From assembly GCA_910587795.1 (NCBI GenBank), contig CAJUNH010000002.1, forward strand, positions 62,001-126,000: 64,000 bases of DNA, read 5' to 3'. Shown here piece after piece: positions 51,889 through 60,019 of the stretch. Below the pieces are notes generated by a model. The model was not told where the DNA came from. It saw only the letters and a list, made by a program, of their open reading frames with translations, and ran no database searches. Position 1 is the first letter of the stretch. Each line of letters begins with the position of its first letter. Source of the stretch: an uncultured Christensenellaceae bacterium (lineage in GTDB: Bacteria > Bacillota > Clostridia > Christensenellales > CAG-314). Made by a program: the position numbers and the translations under genes.

Positions 51889-52722
51889 TTACCTAAATTC
51901 AATACCGCTTTTTTGCATTTGCTCGGTTAGTCTGCGGTAAGACTTTTCCAAAAATTCCTCAACGGAAATCTTGTTAAAATAAATGCTGGTTTCGTTGCAG
52001 TAACTTTCTAAATTTAAACGCGGAACGTTATATTTTTTAAGTTTTGCAAACACTGCGTCGTAATTTATATTGCCTTCGCCCATTATATGGTGCTGATCCT
52101 GCGGCGTTCCCGAAGGTCCCTCGTTATCGTGAATGTGCGTTGTTACCAGCATGCTTCCGTACTTGTCCAGCGGCTGTTCGTTAGGAGTATATGCATTGTG
52201 ATGTCCGCTATCATAACAAAAACCTATATTAGGGCAGTTGGGAAAATTTTCAAGAATAAAATCGTTATACCTTAAAAAACGTGTGTTTTCTATTGCGATT
52301 ACAACGTTATTTTGCTGCGCCGCTTCCAACATTTCTGCAAAATTGACCACGCCGTACCCGTTAGGTTCGGGCGTGACCGTCTTGCGCGTAAGGTGCAAAA
52401 CCAAATTGCGTATGCCGCGTTCGCCGCACTCCTTGCACGCCGCAGCAAAATGCTCAACATATTTTTTGCCGCGTTCGCCGCCGTACCACAAATCGTCGGC
52501 GTTAGTCGACGGAAAGTGACAGGTATTTACTCCCAGTCCCAGTTCGGCTGCCAAATCAAACAATTCAAACCTTGTTCCGTCCGTTTGCTCGAATTCGTCG
52601 CCCCACCAAAACATAGTTTCGTCAAATCCCGCTTTTTTAATTGCGGCCATTCGTCTGCGAGGAGAAACCTCGTAAAACCCGCATCTAAAATTTTGTCCGG
52701 TTGTCGCCTTTTGTGTATTCAT
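51889..52722 (-). CDS. Sugar phosphate isomerase/epimerase-like TIM-barrel protein
   Basis: A 277-residue cytoplasmic protein of the xylose isomerase-like TIM-barrel (AP endonuclease 2) superfamily. Candidate metal ligands follow the family order: Glu in IAIENTRF, Asp/His in FCYDSGHHNAY, His in THIHDNEG, and Glu in LNLESYCNE. It begins CGFYEVSPRRRMAAIKKAGFDETMFWWG. It is the first gene of the transporter operon, which suggests that the imported substrate is a sugar, polyol or sugar acid rather than iron; this is inference. The leader is short and shows no clear Shine-Dalgarno sequence. The promoter contains a G9 run (see findings). Confidence 0.85.
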   Translation of the reverse strand: MNTQKATTGQNFRCGFYEVSPRRRMAAIKKAGFDETMFWWGDEFEQTDGTRFELFDLAAELGLGVNTCHFPSTNADDLWYGGERGKKYVEHFAAACKECGERGIRNLVLHLTRKTVTPEPNGYGVVNFAEMLEAAQQNNVVIAIENTRFLRYNDFILENFPNCPNIGFCYDSGHHNAYTPNEQPLDKYGSMLVTTHIHDNEGPSGTPQDQHHIMGEGNINYDAVFAKLKKYNVPRLNLESYCNETSIYFNKISVEEFLEKSYRRLTEQMQKSGIEFR

Positions 52723-52752
52723 TTCGGTAAATTTTTCCCACTTTACTCAAAG

Positions 52753-52782
52753 AGTATACCCCCCCCCGTGGCTTGATGTCAA
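52753..52782 (-). promoter_or_regulatory. Promoter with a G9 tract in its spacer (possible phase-variable promoter)
   Basis: On the minus strand TTGACA (52777-52782) and TATACT (52753-52758) are separated by 18 bases. The nine spacer bases next to the -10 box are all G (C9 on the plus strand, 52759-52767). Slippage by one base would change spacing to 17 or 19. It drives the TIM-barrel/binding protein/permease/ATPase operon. Confidence 0.75.
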
Positions 52783-52883
52783 TAGCCGTTTGAAAAAATG
52801 AAAAAAACTACTAAAATTTTGCTATTGACAAAAATACAACAAAATGAGTCATGTCGAAAACAGATTGAAAATTGATAAAAAGG

Positions 52884-52912
52884 TTGAAAAAAACGAAATA
52901 AAGTGATAAAAT
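52884..52912 (+). promoter_or_regulatory. Promoter of dut
   Basis: TTGAAA (52884-52889), a 17-base spacer and TAAAAT (52907-52912). The predicted start is near 52919, 15 bases before the ATG. It diverges from the phase-variable promoter 100 bases away. Confidence 0.7.
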
Positions 52913-52933
52913 AAAGCGTAAAGGAGACGTAAT

Positions 52934-53413
52934 ATGAAAATCGACGCTCAGTTTAAAAAAGTAAGTTATACGCAGTTTGCCGAATACGGCGACAAGCAAA
53001 CGTACATGGACATAAATCTTCCCAAACGCGCCACAAAGCTAAGCGCGGGCTACGATTTTTTTGCGCCGAGCGATATGGTTTTAGACGCAGGGCAAACCGT
53101 AACGGCAGCAACCGGCATAAGAGCGGAAATGCCCGACGGATTTTTTTTGATGATAGTACCCCGCAGCGGATTGGGATTTAAATATAAGCTGCGGCTAAAC
53201 AATACCGTGGGCATTATCGACGCCGACTATAAAGACGCTCCCAACGAAGGACACATTTTTATCCGCATGACGAACGAAAGCGACAAAAGCTTGGAAATAA
53301 AAAAAGGCGAAGCGTTTGCGCAGGGTATATTTTTGCAATACTGCACTACCGCCGACGACAGAGTTACCGAACAGCGCAGCGGAGGACTTGGTTCGACAAC
53401 AAAAAAAATTTAA
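52934..53413 (+). CDS. dut: dUTP diphosphatase (dUTPase)
   Basis: A trimeric dUTPase of 159 residues that hydrolyses dUTP to dUMP and pyrophosphate, keeping uracil out of DNA. All five family motifs are present in order: AGYDFFAP (I), PRSGLGFK (II), NTVGIIDADYKD (III, with the catalytic Asp), KKGEAFAQGIF (IV) and RSGGLGSTTK (V, the mobile C-terminal arm). The ribosome binding site is AAGGAGACG. The gene stands alone on the plus strand between two minus-strand units and is followed by copy B of the repeated hairpin element. Confidence 0.95.
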   Translation: MKIDAQFKKVSYTQFAEYGDKQTYMDINLPKRATKLSAGYDFFAPSDMVLDAGQTVTAATGIRAEMPDGFFLMIVPRSGLGFKYKLRLNNTVGIIDADYKDAPNEGHIFIRMTNESDKSLEIKKGEAFAQGIFLQYCTTADDRVTEQRSGGLGSTTKKI

Positions 53414-53437
53414 AGTATATATTTATCTAAATTAAAT

Positions 53438-53517
53438 AAAAAGACTGGCGTTAGTGAAATGCGCCTCCAAAAGTGTCCAACTTATGGGGTTCATTGCATA
53501 GACGTCAGCCTTTTTTT
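53438..53517 (+). terminator. Long U-tailed hairpin behind dut, copy B of a repeated structured element
   Basis: AAGACTGGCGT (53441-53451) pairs with ACGTCAGCCTT (53502-53512) and is followed by a T run. The core 53454-53492 begins GTGAAATGCGCCTCC and ends CTTATGGGGTTC; it matches copy A (44131-44169, minus strand) at 33 of 39 positions while the outer arms differ. An A run on the other side lets it also terminate uvrC transcription from the minus strand. Confidence 0.75.
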
Positions 53518-53551
53518 CATTAAAAGATACAGGCTTTTAAAATGTTATATA

Positions 53552-55375
53552 TTATTTTTCGTGTAAATACCCGTACAGTTTTTCCGCTGCGGTACGGCTC
53601 ATACCTTTTACCGAGGCTATCTCTTCCACCGTTGCCGCGCGGAGGTTGTCCATAGATTTAAAATGGCGGTGCAATTCGATACGGCGCTTTTCACCTATGC
53701 CTTCCACGTCCTGCAAAACCGATTTTACGCTGTTGCGGTTATGCAATTTACGAAAATAAGTTATTGCAAACCTATGCGACTCGTCACGGATATTGATTAA
53801 CAGATTCAGCGCATAACTGTTACGGGGAAGTATAATAGGGTCTTTGCCGTTTAAAGTATAAACAAGTTCTTCCCTTTTTGCAAGCGACACCAGCTGAACG
53901 TTTACGCCGCACTCCTCCATAGCCCGGCGGGCGTAATCCAGCTGCCCCAAACCGCCGTCTACTACAATCAAGTCGGGGGTTTTGCCGAATACGCCGTCGT
54001 CCGCCTTCATCCGCTCGAAACGGCGGGTTAGAACCTCCTTCATACTGGCAAAGTCGTTTGCGCCTTCTACGGTGCGGATTTTAAAACGGCGGTACTGCGA
54101 CGCGTCTTTCTGCCCGTTGGTAAAGACTACCATACTAGCTACCTTGTCCACACCCTGAACATTGGAAATATCGTAACATTCCACACGCTTAGGCATTACG
54201 CTTAAATGCAGCAGCTCTTTCAGCTGAAGCACCGCGCCGTGCGTAGTGTTAAATTTTTTGTCCAAATCGGTTTGACTCTTTGTTAAATACTCTACCGCGT
54301 TTCGGTAAGCCATATCCACAAGCCGTTTTTTATCCTGCTTCTGCGGACAGTAAACAGACGTTTTGGTACCGCTTTTCTGCGTGATTAAACGCGACAGTTC
54401 ATCCGCGTCGGGCAAGGGCAAATTTGTGTAAATTTCGCCCGACAGTTTTACTACGTCGCAATACTCCGCCAAAAAACTGGATAACGTCTGCGCTTCGTCT
54501 ATACCTGCGTCGCTTACTGCGTTATTTTGCGAAAACACCACTTTACCGGAGCGTATCATAGTGTGGTTAACAACACAGCTTGCCCCGTTAGACGCAACGG
54601 CAAACATATCGTAATCCACTAACTTGCTTAACACCACAATGCGCTGCTGCGAAATTTTGTCGATAATTTCCAAATAACGTTTAAACGTAAGCGCCTGCTC
54701 GTACTGCATTTTTTCGCTTGCGGACATCATTTTGTCCGTTAGCACCTGTCTTACTTCGGTATCGTCGCCCGATAAAAACGCTACGGCGCGGTCGACGATT
54801 TTGCGGTAGTCCGCTTTACTTATTTTACCGACGCACGGGGCGGGGCATTTGCCTATATGATAGTTTAAACACGGGCGGAAATTTTTGGGAAGTTTGTTAA
54901 AATTGAAATTGCACGTAACGGTGGGAAACGCCGCCGACAAAATATCCATATACGTTTTTATTCCGCCCTGCGTAAAAGGTCCGAAATATCTGTACTTGTC
55001 TTTTGCCAACTTGCGGGTTCCTATAAACTTCGGAAAATCCGCCGACAGGTTTACTTTTACGTACGGATATTGTTTATCGTCCTTTAACAAAATATTATAA
55101 GGCGGCGTGTGTTTTTTTATCAACGTGTTTTCCAGACTTAACGCATCCGCTTCGCTTGAGGTGATAATATACCTGAAATCCGCTACGTGCGAAAGCATAG
55201 CCAACACTTTTTCCGTTTTGTTGGACGAAGCGTGAAAATACTGACGTACGCGGTTTTTAAGGACTTTGGCTTTGCCTACGTACAAAATATTGCCGTCGGC
55301 GTCGTACATTATATATACGCCCGGTTCGTCGGGTAAATTTTTAAGTTTTGTCTGTATATCCACTTGCTGTAACAT
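53552..55375 (-). CDS. uvrC: Excinuclease ABC subunit UvrC
   Basis: The dual-incision nuclease of nucleotide excision repair, acting with UvrAB; 607 residues, normal length. The N-terminal GIY-YIG domain (about 15-95) shows EPGVYIMYDADGNILYVGKA and VRQYF. A UVR motif (about 200-235) follows. The C-terminal RNase H-like nuclease has YDISNVQG, LIVVDGGLGQL and RDESHRFAI. Two helix-hairpin-helix motifs end the protein (VEGIGEKRRIEL and VKGMSRTAAEKLYGYL). The start is the only plausible Met before the GIY-YIG domain, yet it has no ribosome binding site, and a promoter -10 box lies six bases upstream, indicating a leaderless transcript. Confidence 0.96.
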   Translation of the reverse strand: MLQQVDIQTKLKNLPDEPGVYIMYDADGNILYVGKAKVLKNRVRQYFHASSNKTEKVLAMLSHVADFRYIITSSEADALSLENTLIKKHTPPYNILLKDDKQYPYVKVNLSADFPKFIGTRKLAKDKYRYFGPFTQGGIKTYMDILSAAFPTVTCNFNFNKLPKNFRPCLNYHIGKCPAPCVGKISKADYRKIVDRAVAFLSGDDTEVRQVLTDKMMSASEKMQYEQALTFKRYLEIIDKISQQRIVVLSKLVDYDMFAVASNGASCVVNHTMIRSGKVVFSQNNAVSDAGIDEAQTLSSFLAEYCDVVKLSGEIYTNLPLPDADELSRLITQKSGTKTSVYCPQKQDKKRLVDMAYRNAVEYLTKSQTDLDKKFNTTHGAVLQLKELLHLSVMPKRVECYDISNVQGVDKVASMVVFTNGQKDASQYRRFKIRTVEGANDFASMKEVLTRRFERMKADDGVFGKTPDLIVVDGGLGQLDYARRAMEECGVNVQLVSLAKREELVYTLNGKDPIILPRNSYALNLLINIRDESHRFAITYFRKLHNRNSVKSVLQDVEGIGEKRRIELHRHFKSMDNLRAATVEEIASVKGMSRTAAEKLYGYLHEK

Positions 55376-55381
55376 AGTTTA

Positions 55382-55410
55382 AGTATACCATATTTTATCG
55401 TTAGGTACAA
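55382..55410 (-). promoter_or_regulatory. Promoter of uvrC, predicted to give a leaderless mRNA
   Basis: On the minus strand TTGTAC (55405-55410), a 17-base spacer and TATACT (55382-55387). Only six bases separate the -10 box from the ATG, so transcription should begin at or next to the start codon. Confidence 0.6.
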
Positions 55411-55653
55411 CCGTAAAAACAAAATTAAAGCTAAGTCTAAAATACAGAAAAATGATATGAGCATATCGATAAAACAGTCGTCATTTAACTAATGTTATTT
55501 ATTGCAGTACCATACTTAATTAACGTACTTTTTAACAAAATTCGGCACGAAGTTTAAAACGCCCGTTTGTTGATAAAAAACAACGGCGTTTATTTATAAA
55601 AAACCGTTTAAAGATTTTTTAATCCGTCAATAATTTGAAAAACGGAGGTCACT

Positions 55654-56385
55654 ATGAACTACATCAACACAATTATGAATTTTTTGACGCAGTACGATTA
55701 CATTATACTGCCCGTAATTTCCGGTATACTGGTATTGTTTGCAGTGGTAAACTTTTGCAAAAACGTCTACCGCAAACAAAACAAAAAAATTGTTGCCGTT
55801 ACGCGTAAGCTGTGCTCGTTTCCGCACAATATGGAGCAGTACTCAAAAGGCTTGCCCAAGGAATACCGCCGTCAATGGCGCGCATACGTAAACAGCAAAG
55901 CAAAACAGCCCTCAACGGTGTTTGAATTTGCACGCATTGCAAACAGGATATATTTGCTTAGACTTGTAATTTTAGCAGCGTTAATCAACACCGTTTACAT
56001 TGCGATTTTTGTCCTTAATACTTCGCGTATCGAGTACTTAGTTTATCAAATAGTTTTTTGGTTGGCGTTTACGCTTGTTTTGGTTGCGGACAGAGCGATA
56101 TACAAAACTCACGAACGCAAAGCTAAAAACATATTTGCACGTTTTGCAAACGAACTCAACCGTATCGTCCCGAAAGAACAAACAAAAGAAGAACGTTTTG
56201 ACGAAACGATAAAAGAGCTTAAACAACTTAAACGCTGCGAACCTACAAACGCCGTATTTGACAGAGCCGCCGACTTATTGCGCGACAAAGGTTTGCACGG
56301 CGAGCGTACCGTAGAGGAACAGCGAAAACTTAACGGCGCAATTAACGGTCTTTTGCAAAGCTATACAAAACAGCATAACGTATAA
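55654..56385 (+). CDS. Unknown membrane protein, three predicted helices
   Basis: A 243-residue protein of no recognised family. One helix near the N-terminus (about 17-36, YIILPVISGILVLFAVVNF) is followed by a basic region (YRKQNKKIVAVTRKL, YRRQWRAYVNSKAK). Two more helices lie at about 101-121 and 128-148. The C-terminal 95 residues are charged and probably helical (ERFDETIKELKQLKRCEP). GGAGGT lies 7 bases before the ATG. It is a single plus-strand gene between uvrC and addA and shares a terminator region with addA. Function unknown. Confidence 0.75.
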   Translation: MNYINTIMNFLTQYDYIILPVISGILVLFAVVNFCKNVYRKQNKKIVAVTRKLCSFPHNMEQYSKGLPKEYRRQWRAYVNSKAKQPSTVFEFARIANRIYLLRLVILAALINTVYIAIFVLNTSRIEYLVYQIVFWLAFTLVLVADRAIYKTHERKAKNIFARFANELNRIVPKEQTKEERFDETIKELKQLKRCEPTNAVFDRAADLLRDKGLHGERTVEEQRKLNGAINGLLQSYTKQHNV

Positions 56386-56570
56386 AAAAGCCGTCTGCTT
56401 TATCCTGTTATAAAACGCAATAATATCGTAAAACAATTATGTTAAATCAAATAAATTATTGTTAAGTATTTTACAATGTAATTAATCACAGTTAATTTCC
56501 TGTAAACTTTATTAATTGTTTAATTATAGTACAAAATATTGTAACGCCTTTTGAAACTTCAAATACAAAA

Positions 56571-56605
56571 AAAACCCCTTTGCCGTAATTTGACAAAGGG
56601 GTTTT
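56571..56605. terminator. Bidirectional terminator between the plus-strand membrane protein gene and addA
   Basis: AAAACCCCTTTG (56571-56582) pairs perfectly with CAAAGGGGTTTT (56594-56605), flanked by A and T runs on both sides. It ends four bases from the addA stop codon and is about 190 bases after the plus-strand gene. Confidence 0.9.
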
Positions 56606-56608
56606 TAA

Positions 56609-59600
56609 TTACATTTTAATAAGCTTATTATCCGCTATGGACAATACATAGCAGTCAACGTCGTCTATTCCGCAGATTTTATTGACAGCCAGTTTGTAAC
56701 TGTTAAGCTGCGCCGAATAGTTCTGCCGTATCCTGTCGCTATGCGAAGTGTATTTAAAATCTATTACCGCCGCTTTATCGCCGCGTATTACCAAAAGGTC
56801 TATTACGCCCTGCAATATTACTTCGTCGGTAAATTGACCGTTCGGCGACACTTGATTATACGGCGCATACAGCATAAAAGGCATTTCGTGATAAACCTTG
56901 CCTTGATACAGCAGTTTGACTAAATCCGGATTATGCAGCGTGGCAAAAATCAAATCTACGTCAAGCTTGTCCGCTATGCTCTGTTCTATCTGTCCGTCTG
57001 CTACAAGGCTTGCTATTGTTTTGCAGATTTCCGCTCTGTCCGCCGAATAATCTGCATATTGGTAAACCTTGTGATATGCCGTACCGACATAATTGCGTTC
57101 GCCGTCCTGCGCAAGCGCGGGTTCGGGATGTTCGTGCAAGCCTATATACGCTTTGTCCAAAGCGGAGCTTACCACTTTGCAGGGCATATCTCTCTGCTTC
57201 GCATACGGATACTCGTAGTTTATTCTGTCGGTAACGGCTTTTTCGTCCTTCTCCTGCGGGCAAATCTGCACAGTCGGTTCTTTACTGCCGTATTCGAATT
57301 CCAAATTTTCGCCGTAAATTTTTACGCTGAGTTTATCGCCAAGTTCTTTTGCAATTTGACCGGCATTATAGTTGATAGCAGCAAGAATCCAGTCCAAATG
57401 ACTGTTGGCGTTTTGAGGCAGCTTTGCAAATCCGTTAATCTGTTCTTCGGTAGCGCAAGCCACTAAATTTAACGCGTATTTTGCTCGGGTCATAGCCACG
57501 TACAGCAAACGCATTTCTTCTTCGCGCTGTTTTGTAACGTTGCACATACCGTACGCCGCTGTTGCAAGAGTAGGCGAATACGTCATAGTATCGAAGTCGT
57601 AGTACTTCATTGCAAGTCCCATATCAAAGTTGCAGTTAACCGAGTCCGTATCTTTGTGGAAGCCGTGTTCCAAATCGGCAATGATAACGACGGGGAATTC
57701 CAAGCCTTTTGATGCGTGCATAGTCATCATCCGCACCGCGTTGGAATTGCCTGTTCCTGCGTCCAGCTCGTTGTTTTCCGCCTCGTCAACATAGGACAAA
57801 AACTTATCTATGCTTTGGGCGTACGGCGCGTCCTTTACGCTATCCGCAAAATTGTACAATTTGCGCAGTCTAAGCCCGCTGTTGGGCAGTCCCTGCACAT
57901 ACAGCTGATACTGAGTTAATTCCATTGTCTTTAATACAACTTCGCTTACGGACGCGCTGCGGGAGTAAAAACGCAATTCTTCCAACAAATCGAATAATTT
58001 GTTTACTTTTGCAGTCAGCGCGCTGTCGCCGCCGTTTTGGACGTATTTTTTCAGTCTGTCGTAAAACGGCATTCTGCCGCCTGTACTCAAGCGAATTTCG
58101 CCCAATTCGCTTTCGCAAAAACCTCCCAAACAGCTAAGACACACGCCTACAAGATATACGTCGTTATACGGATTATCCAATACGCGCAAAAGATTGATTA
58201 GGTCCTTTATTTCTTTTGTGGCATAACCGTCCACGTTAAAACCCGCAACAACCGGAATATTTGCGGAAATTAAATCATTGTAAATAGCAAGCGCCTTTTT
58301 TTGCAAAGTCCTGAACAGTATAACGATATCGCCGTACTGTATTCTGCGCGTTTCGCCGTTTTTTAAAGTATATGTTTTGCCTACGTATTGACGGATACGC
58401 TTGACAATCATTGCGCCCTGTCGGTTAAAGGAGTTAGACTCGGCGTCTTCAGTGATGTCGTATATGCTGTCTATTTCCTTTTTGATTTTAGGCGAGGGCA
58501 AAACAAAATCTATCCTTGCAGACGGCACAGACAAAACGGGAGGATTAACGCCGTTTAGCCGCGCCGTTCCTTTGTAGTCCACCTTACCGAAACCGTCGGT
58601 CATTATAAGCCCGAACACCGCGTTTACAAAGTCCAGCACTTCGCCGTTACTGCGGAAATTATCGTTAAGCTCCACCACGTATCCGCTGCCGTTCTCCTTA
58701 AACTTTGCGCATTTATCTACAAAGATAGACGGTTCGCATCCGCGGAAGCCGTAAATAGACTGTTTGACGTCGCCTACCATAAACAGATTGCCGCCGCTTG
58801 CCAGTTTGGAAATTATCTCTTCCTGCACGGGGTTTGTATCCTGATATTCGTCTACAAATATCAGTTTGTATTTACCGCGTACGGAATCAAACGCTTCGTT
58901 ATCCATCAAAATCTTTAACGTCAAGTGTTCCAAATCGTTAAAGTCCACGCCTCCGCGCTCTTTTTTTAGACTGTAATACTCTTTGTCGAAACGCGTGATG
59001 ATTTCCGCAAGCTTATCCAAATACACCACGGTTTGCCTTGTTTGCCGCTGCAATTCCGCATAACTTTGCCCGCGGCTCAATTCATTATATTTTTTTGCAA
59101 ATTTGCCGAACTCCTCCGTAATCTGCTCGTAGTCGTAACGGATTTGTTCCTCCGCTTCCTTGTCCGTTAAGTCGAATACGGAAAAACTGCGGTTTTTGTT
59201 ACGGGCGGGCAGCGAAACCATTTTAAAAGAAAACAAGTCTCCGAGCGCGTGTTCCGGATTGTCTGTTCGTATTGCGTTAAGCATTTCCTCGTCTTGGGCA
59301 AATGCCTCGGCAAAAACCCAGCCGAAATTTTGCGCGCGCACTTTTAGCGCGCTTACCGCCTCGGTAAAATATTTTACGTTTTGTTTTATATTGTTAAGCA
59401 GCGTGGTTATAATCGGGTTATCGTTTCCGTCCAAGTTTATTAAATTCTTCCGTTTGGACTGATACCAGTCGTAAAAATTCGGTATACAGCGTGAAAAATC
59501 GTACAGCTGAAACAGCAAGCCGTAAAAGTTGGACTGCTGACGTGATTTGCAGAATATTTTGTACGCTCTGTTAAACACGTCGTCGTTTTCTGCAAAGTAT

Positions 59601-60019
59601 TGCAAAAACACTTTGTCCATTGCGCTTTTTCGCAGATTGTTTACTACGTTTGTGTCCAACACCGTATATGACGGATCGATATCGACAACATAAAAATAAT
59701 TACGCAGAATTTCGCTGCAAAATGAGTGCAGCGTACATATACTTGCCGTTTCTATCCTTTCCAACTGGTCGACAATATGCTTGTCGTTCCGTTTTTGGGC
59801 AAGCTTAGAGGCAAGGCGGTTTTTCATTTCGGCGGCGGCAAGGTTTGTAAACGTTACCACTACTATTTGAGATATATCCGCGCCCTCGCTTAGCAGCTGC
59901 GCAATGCGTTCTATCATAACGGTTGTTTTGCCCGTGCCTGCCGAGGCGGAAACCAACATATCCTGCCCGCGCAGATTTATTACGCTTTGCTGCGCCGATG
60001 TGTATTTGTTTTCGCTCAT
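56609..60019 (-). CDS. addA: ATP-dependent helicase/nuclease subunit AddA
   Basis: The helicase-nuclease subunit of the AddAB complex, which resects double-strand breaks for RecA; 1136 residues. The UvrD-type helicase motifs are present: the adenine-binding YTSAQQSVI, Walker A SASAGTGKTTVM (about 24-35), motif II VDEYQDTNPVQEE, motif III MVGDVKQSIYGFRG, motif V MTMHASKGLEFPVV and motif VI LLYVAMTRAKY. The C-terminal RecB-like nuclease has AVIDFKYT with the QLNSYKLAV helix. The ATG overlaps the addB stop by 4 bases, the usual addB-addA arrangement. A terminator follows at once. Confidence 0.96.
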   Translation of the reverse strand: MSENKYTSAQQSVINLRGQDMLVSASAGTGKTTVMIERIAQLLSEGADISQIVVVTFTNLAAAEMKNRLASKLAQKRNDKHIVDQLERIETASICTLHSFCSEILRNYFYVVDIDPSYTVLDTNVVNNLRKSAMDKVFLQYFAENDDVFNRAYKIFCKSRQQSNFYGLLFQLYDFSRCIPNFYDWYQSKRKNLINLDGNDNPIITTLLNNIKQNVKYFTEAVSALKVRAQNFGWVFAEAFAQDEEMLNAIRTDNPEHALGDLFSFKMVSLPARNKNRSFSVFDLTDKEAEEQIRYDYEQITEEFGKFAKKYNELSRGQSYAELQRQTRQTVVYLDKLAEIITRFDKEYYSLKKERGGVDFNDLEHLTLKILMDNEAFDSVRGKYKLIFVDEYQDTNPVQEEIISKLASGGNLFMVGDVKQSIYGFRGCEPSIFVDKCAKFKENGSGYVVELNDNFRSNGEVLDFVNAVFGLIMTDGFGKVDYKGTARLNGVNPPVLSVPSARIDFVLPSPKIKKEIDSIYDITEDAESNSFNRQGAMIVKRIRQYVGKTYTLKNGETRRIQYGDIVILFRTLQKKALAIYNDLISANIPVVAGFNVDGYATKEIKDLINLLRVLDNPYNDVYLVGVCLSCLGGFCESELGEIRLSTGGRMPFYDRLKKYVQNGGDSALTAKVNKLFDLLEELRFYSRSASVSEVVLKTMELTQYQLYVQGLPNSGLRLRKLYNFADSVKDAPYAQSIDKFLSYVDEAENNELDAGTGNSNAVRMMTMHASKGLEFPVVIIADLEHGFHKDTDSVNCNFDMGLAMKYYDFDTMTYSPTLATAAYGMCNVTKQREEEMRLLYVAMTRAKYALNLVACATEEQINGFAKLPQNANSHLDWILAAINYNAGQIAKELGDKLSVKIYGENLEFEYGSKEPTVQICPQEKDEKAVTDRINYEYPYAKQRDMPCKVVSSALDKAYIGLHEHPEPALAQDGERNYVGTAYHKVYQYADYSADRAEICKTIASLVADGQIEQSIADKLDVDLIFATLHNPDLVKLLYQGKVYHEMPFMLYAPYNQVSPNGQFTDEVILQGVIDLLVIRGDKAAVIDFKYTSHSDRIRQNYSAQLNSYKLAVNKICGIDDVDCYVLSIADNKLIKM

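Noticed and set aside
55558..55600. A hairpin (AAACGCC with GGCGTTT) upstream of the plus-strand 243-residue gene
   Set aside because: The stem needs a 5-base bulge and there is no upstream plus-strand gene to terminate. Too weak to annotate.
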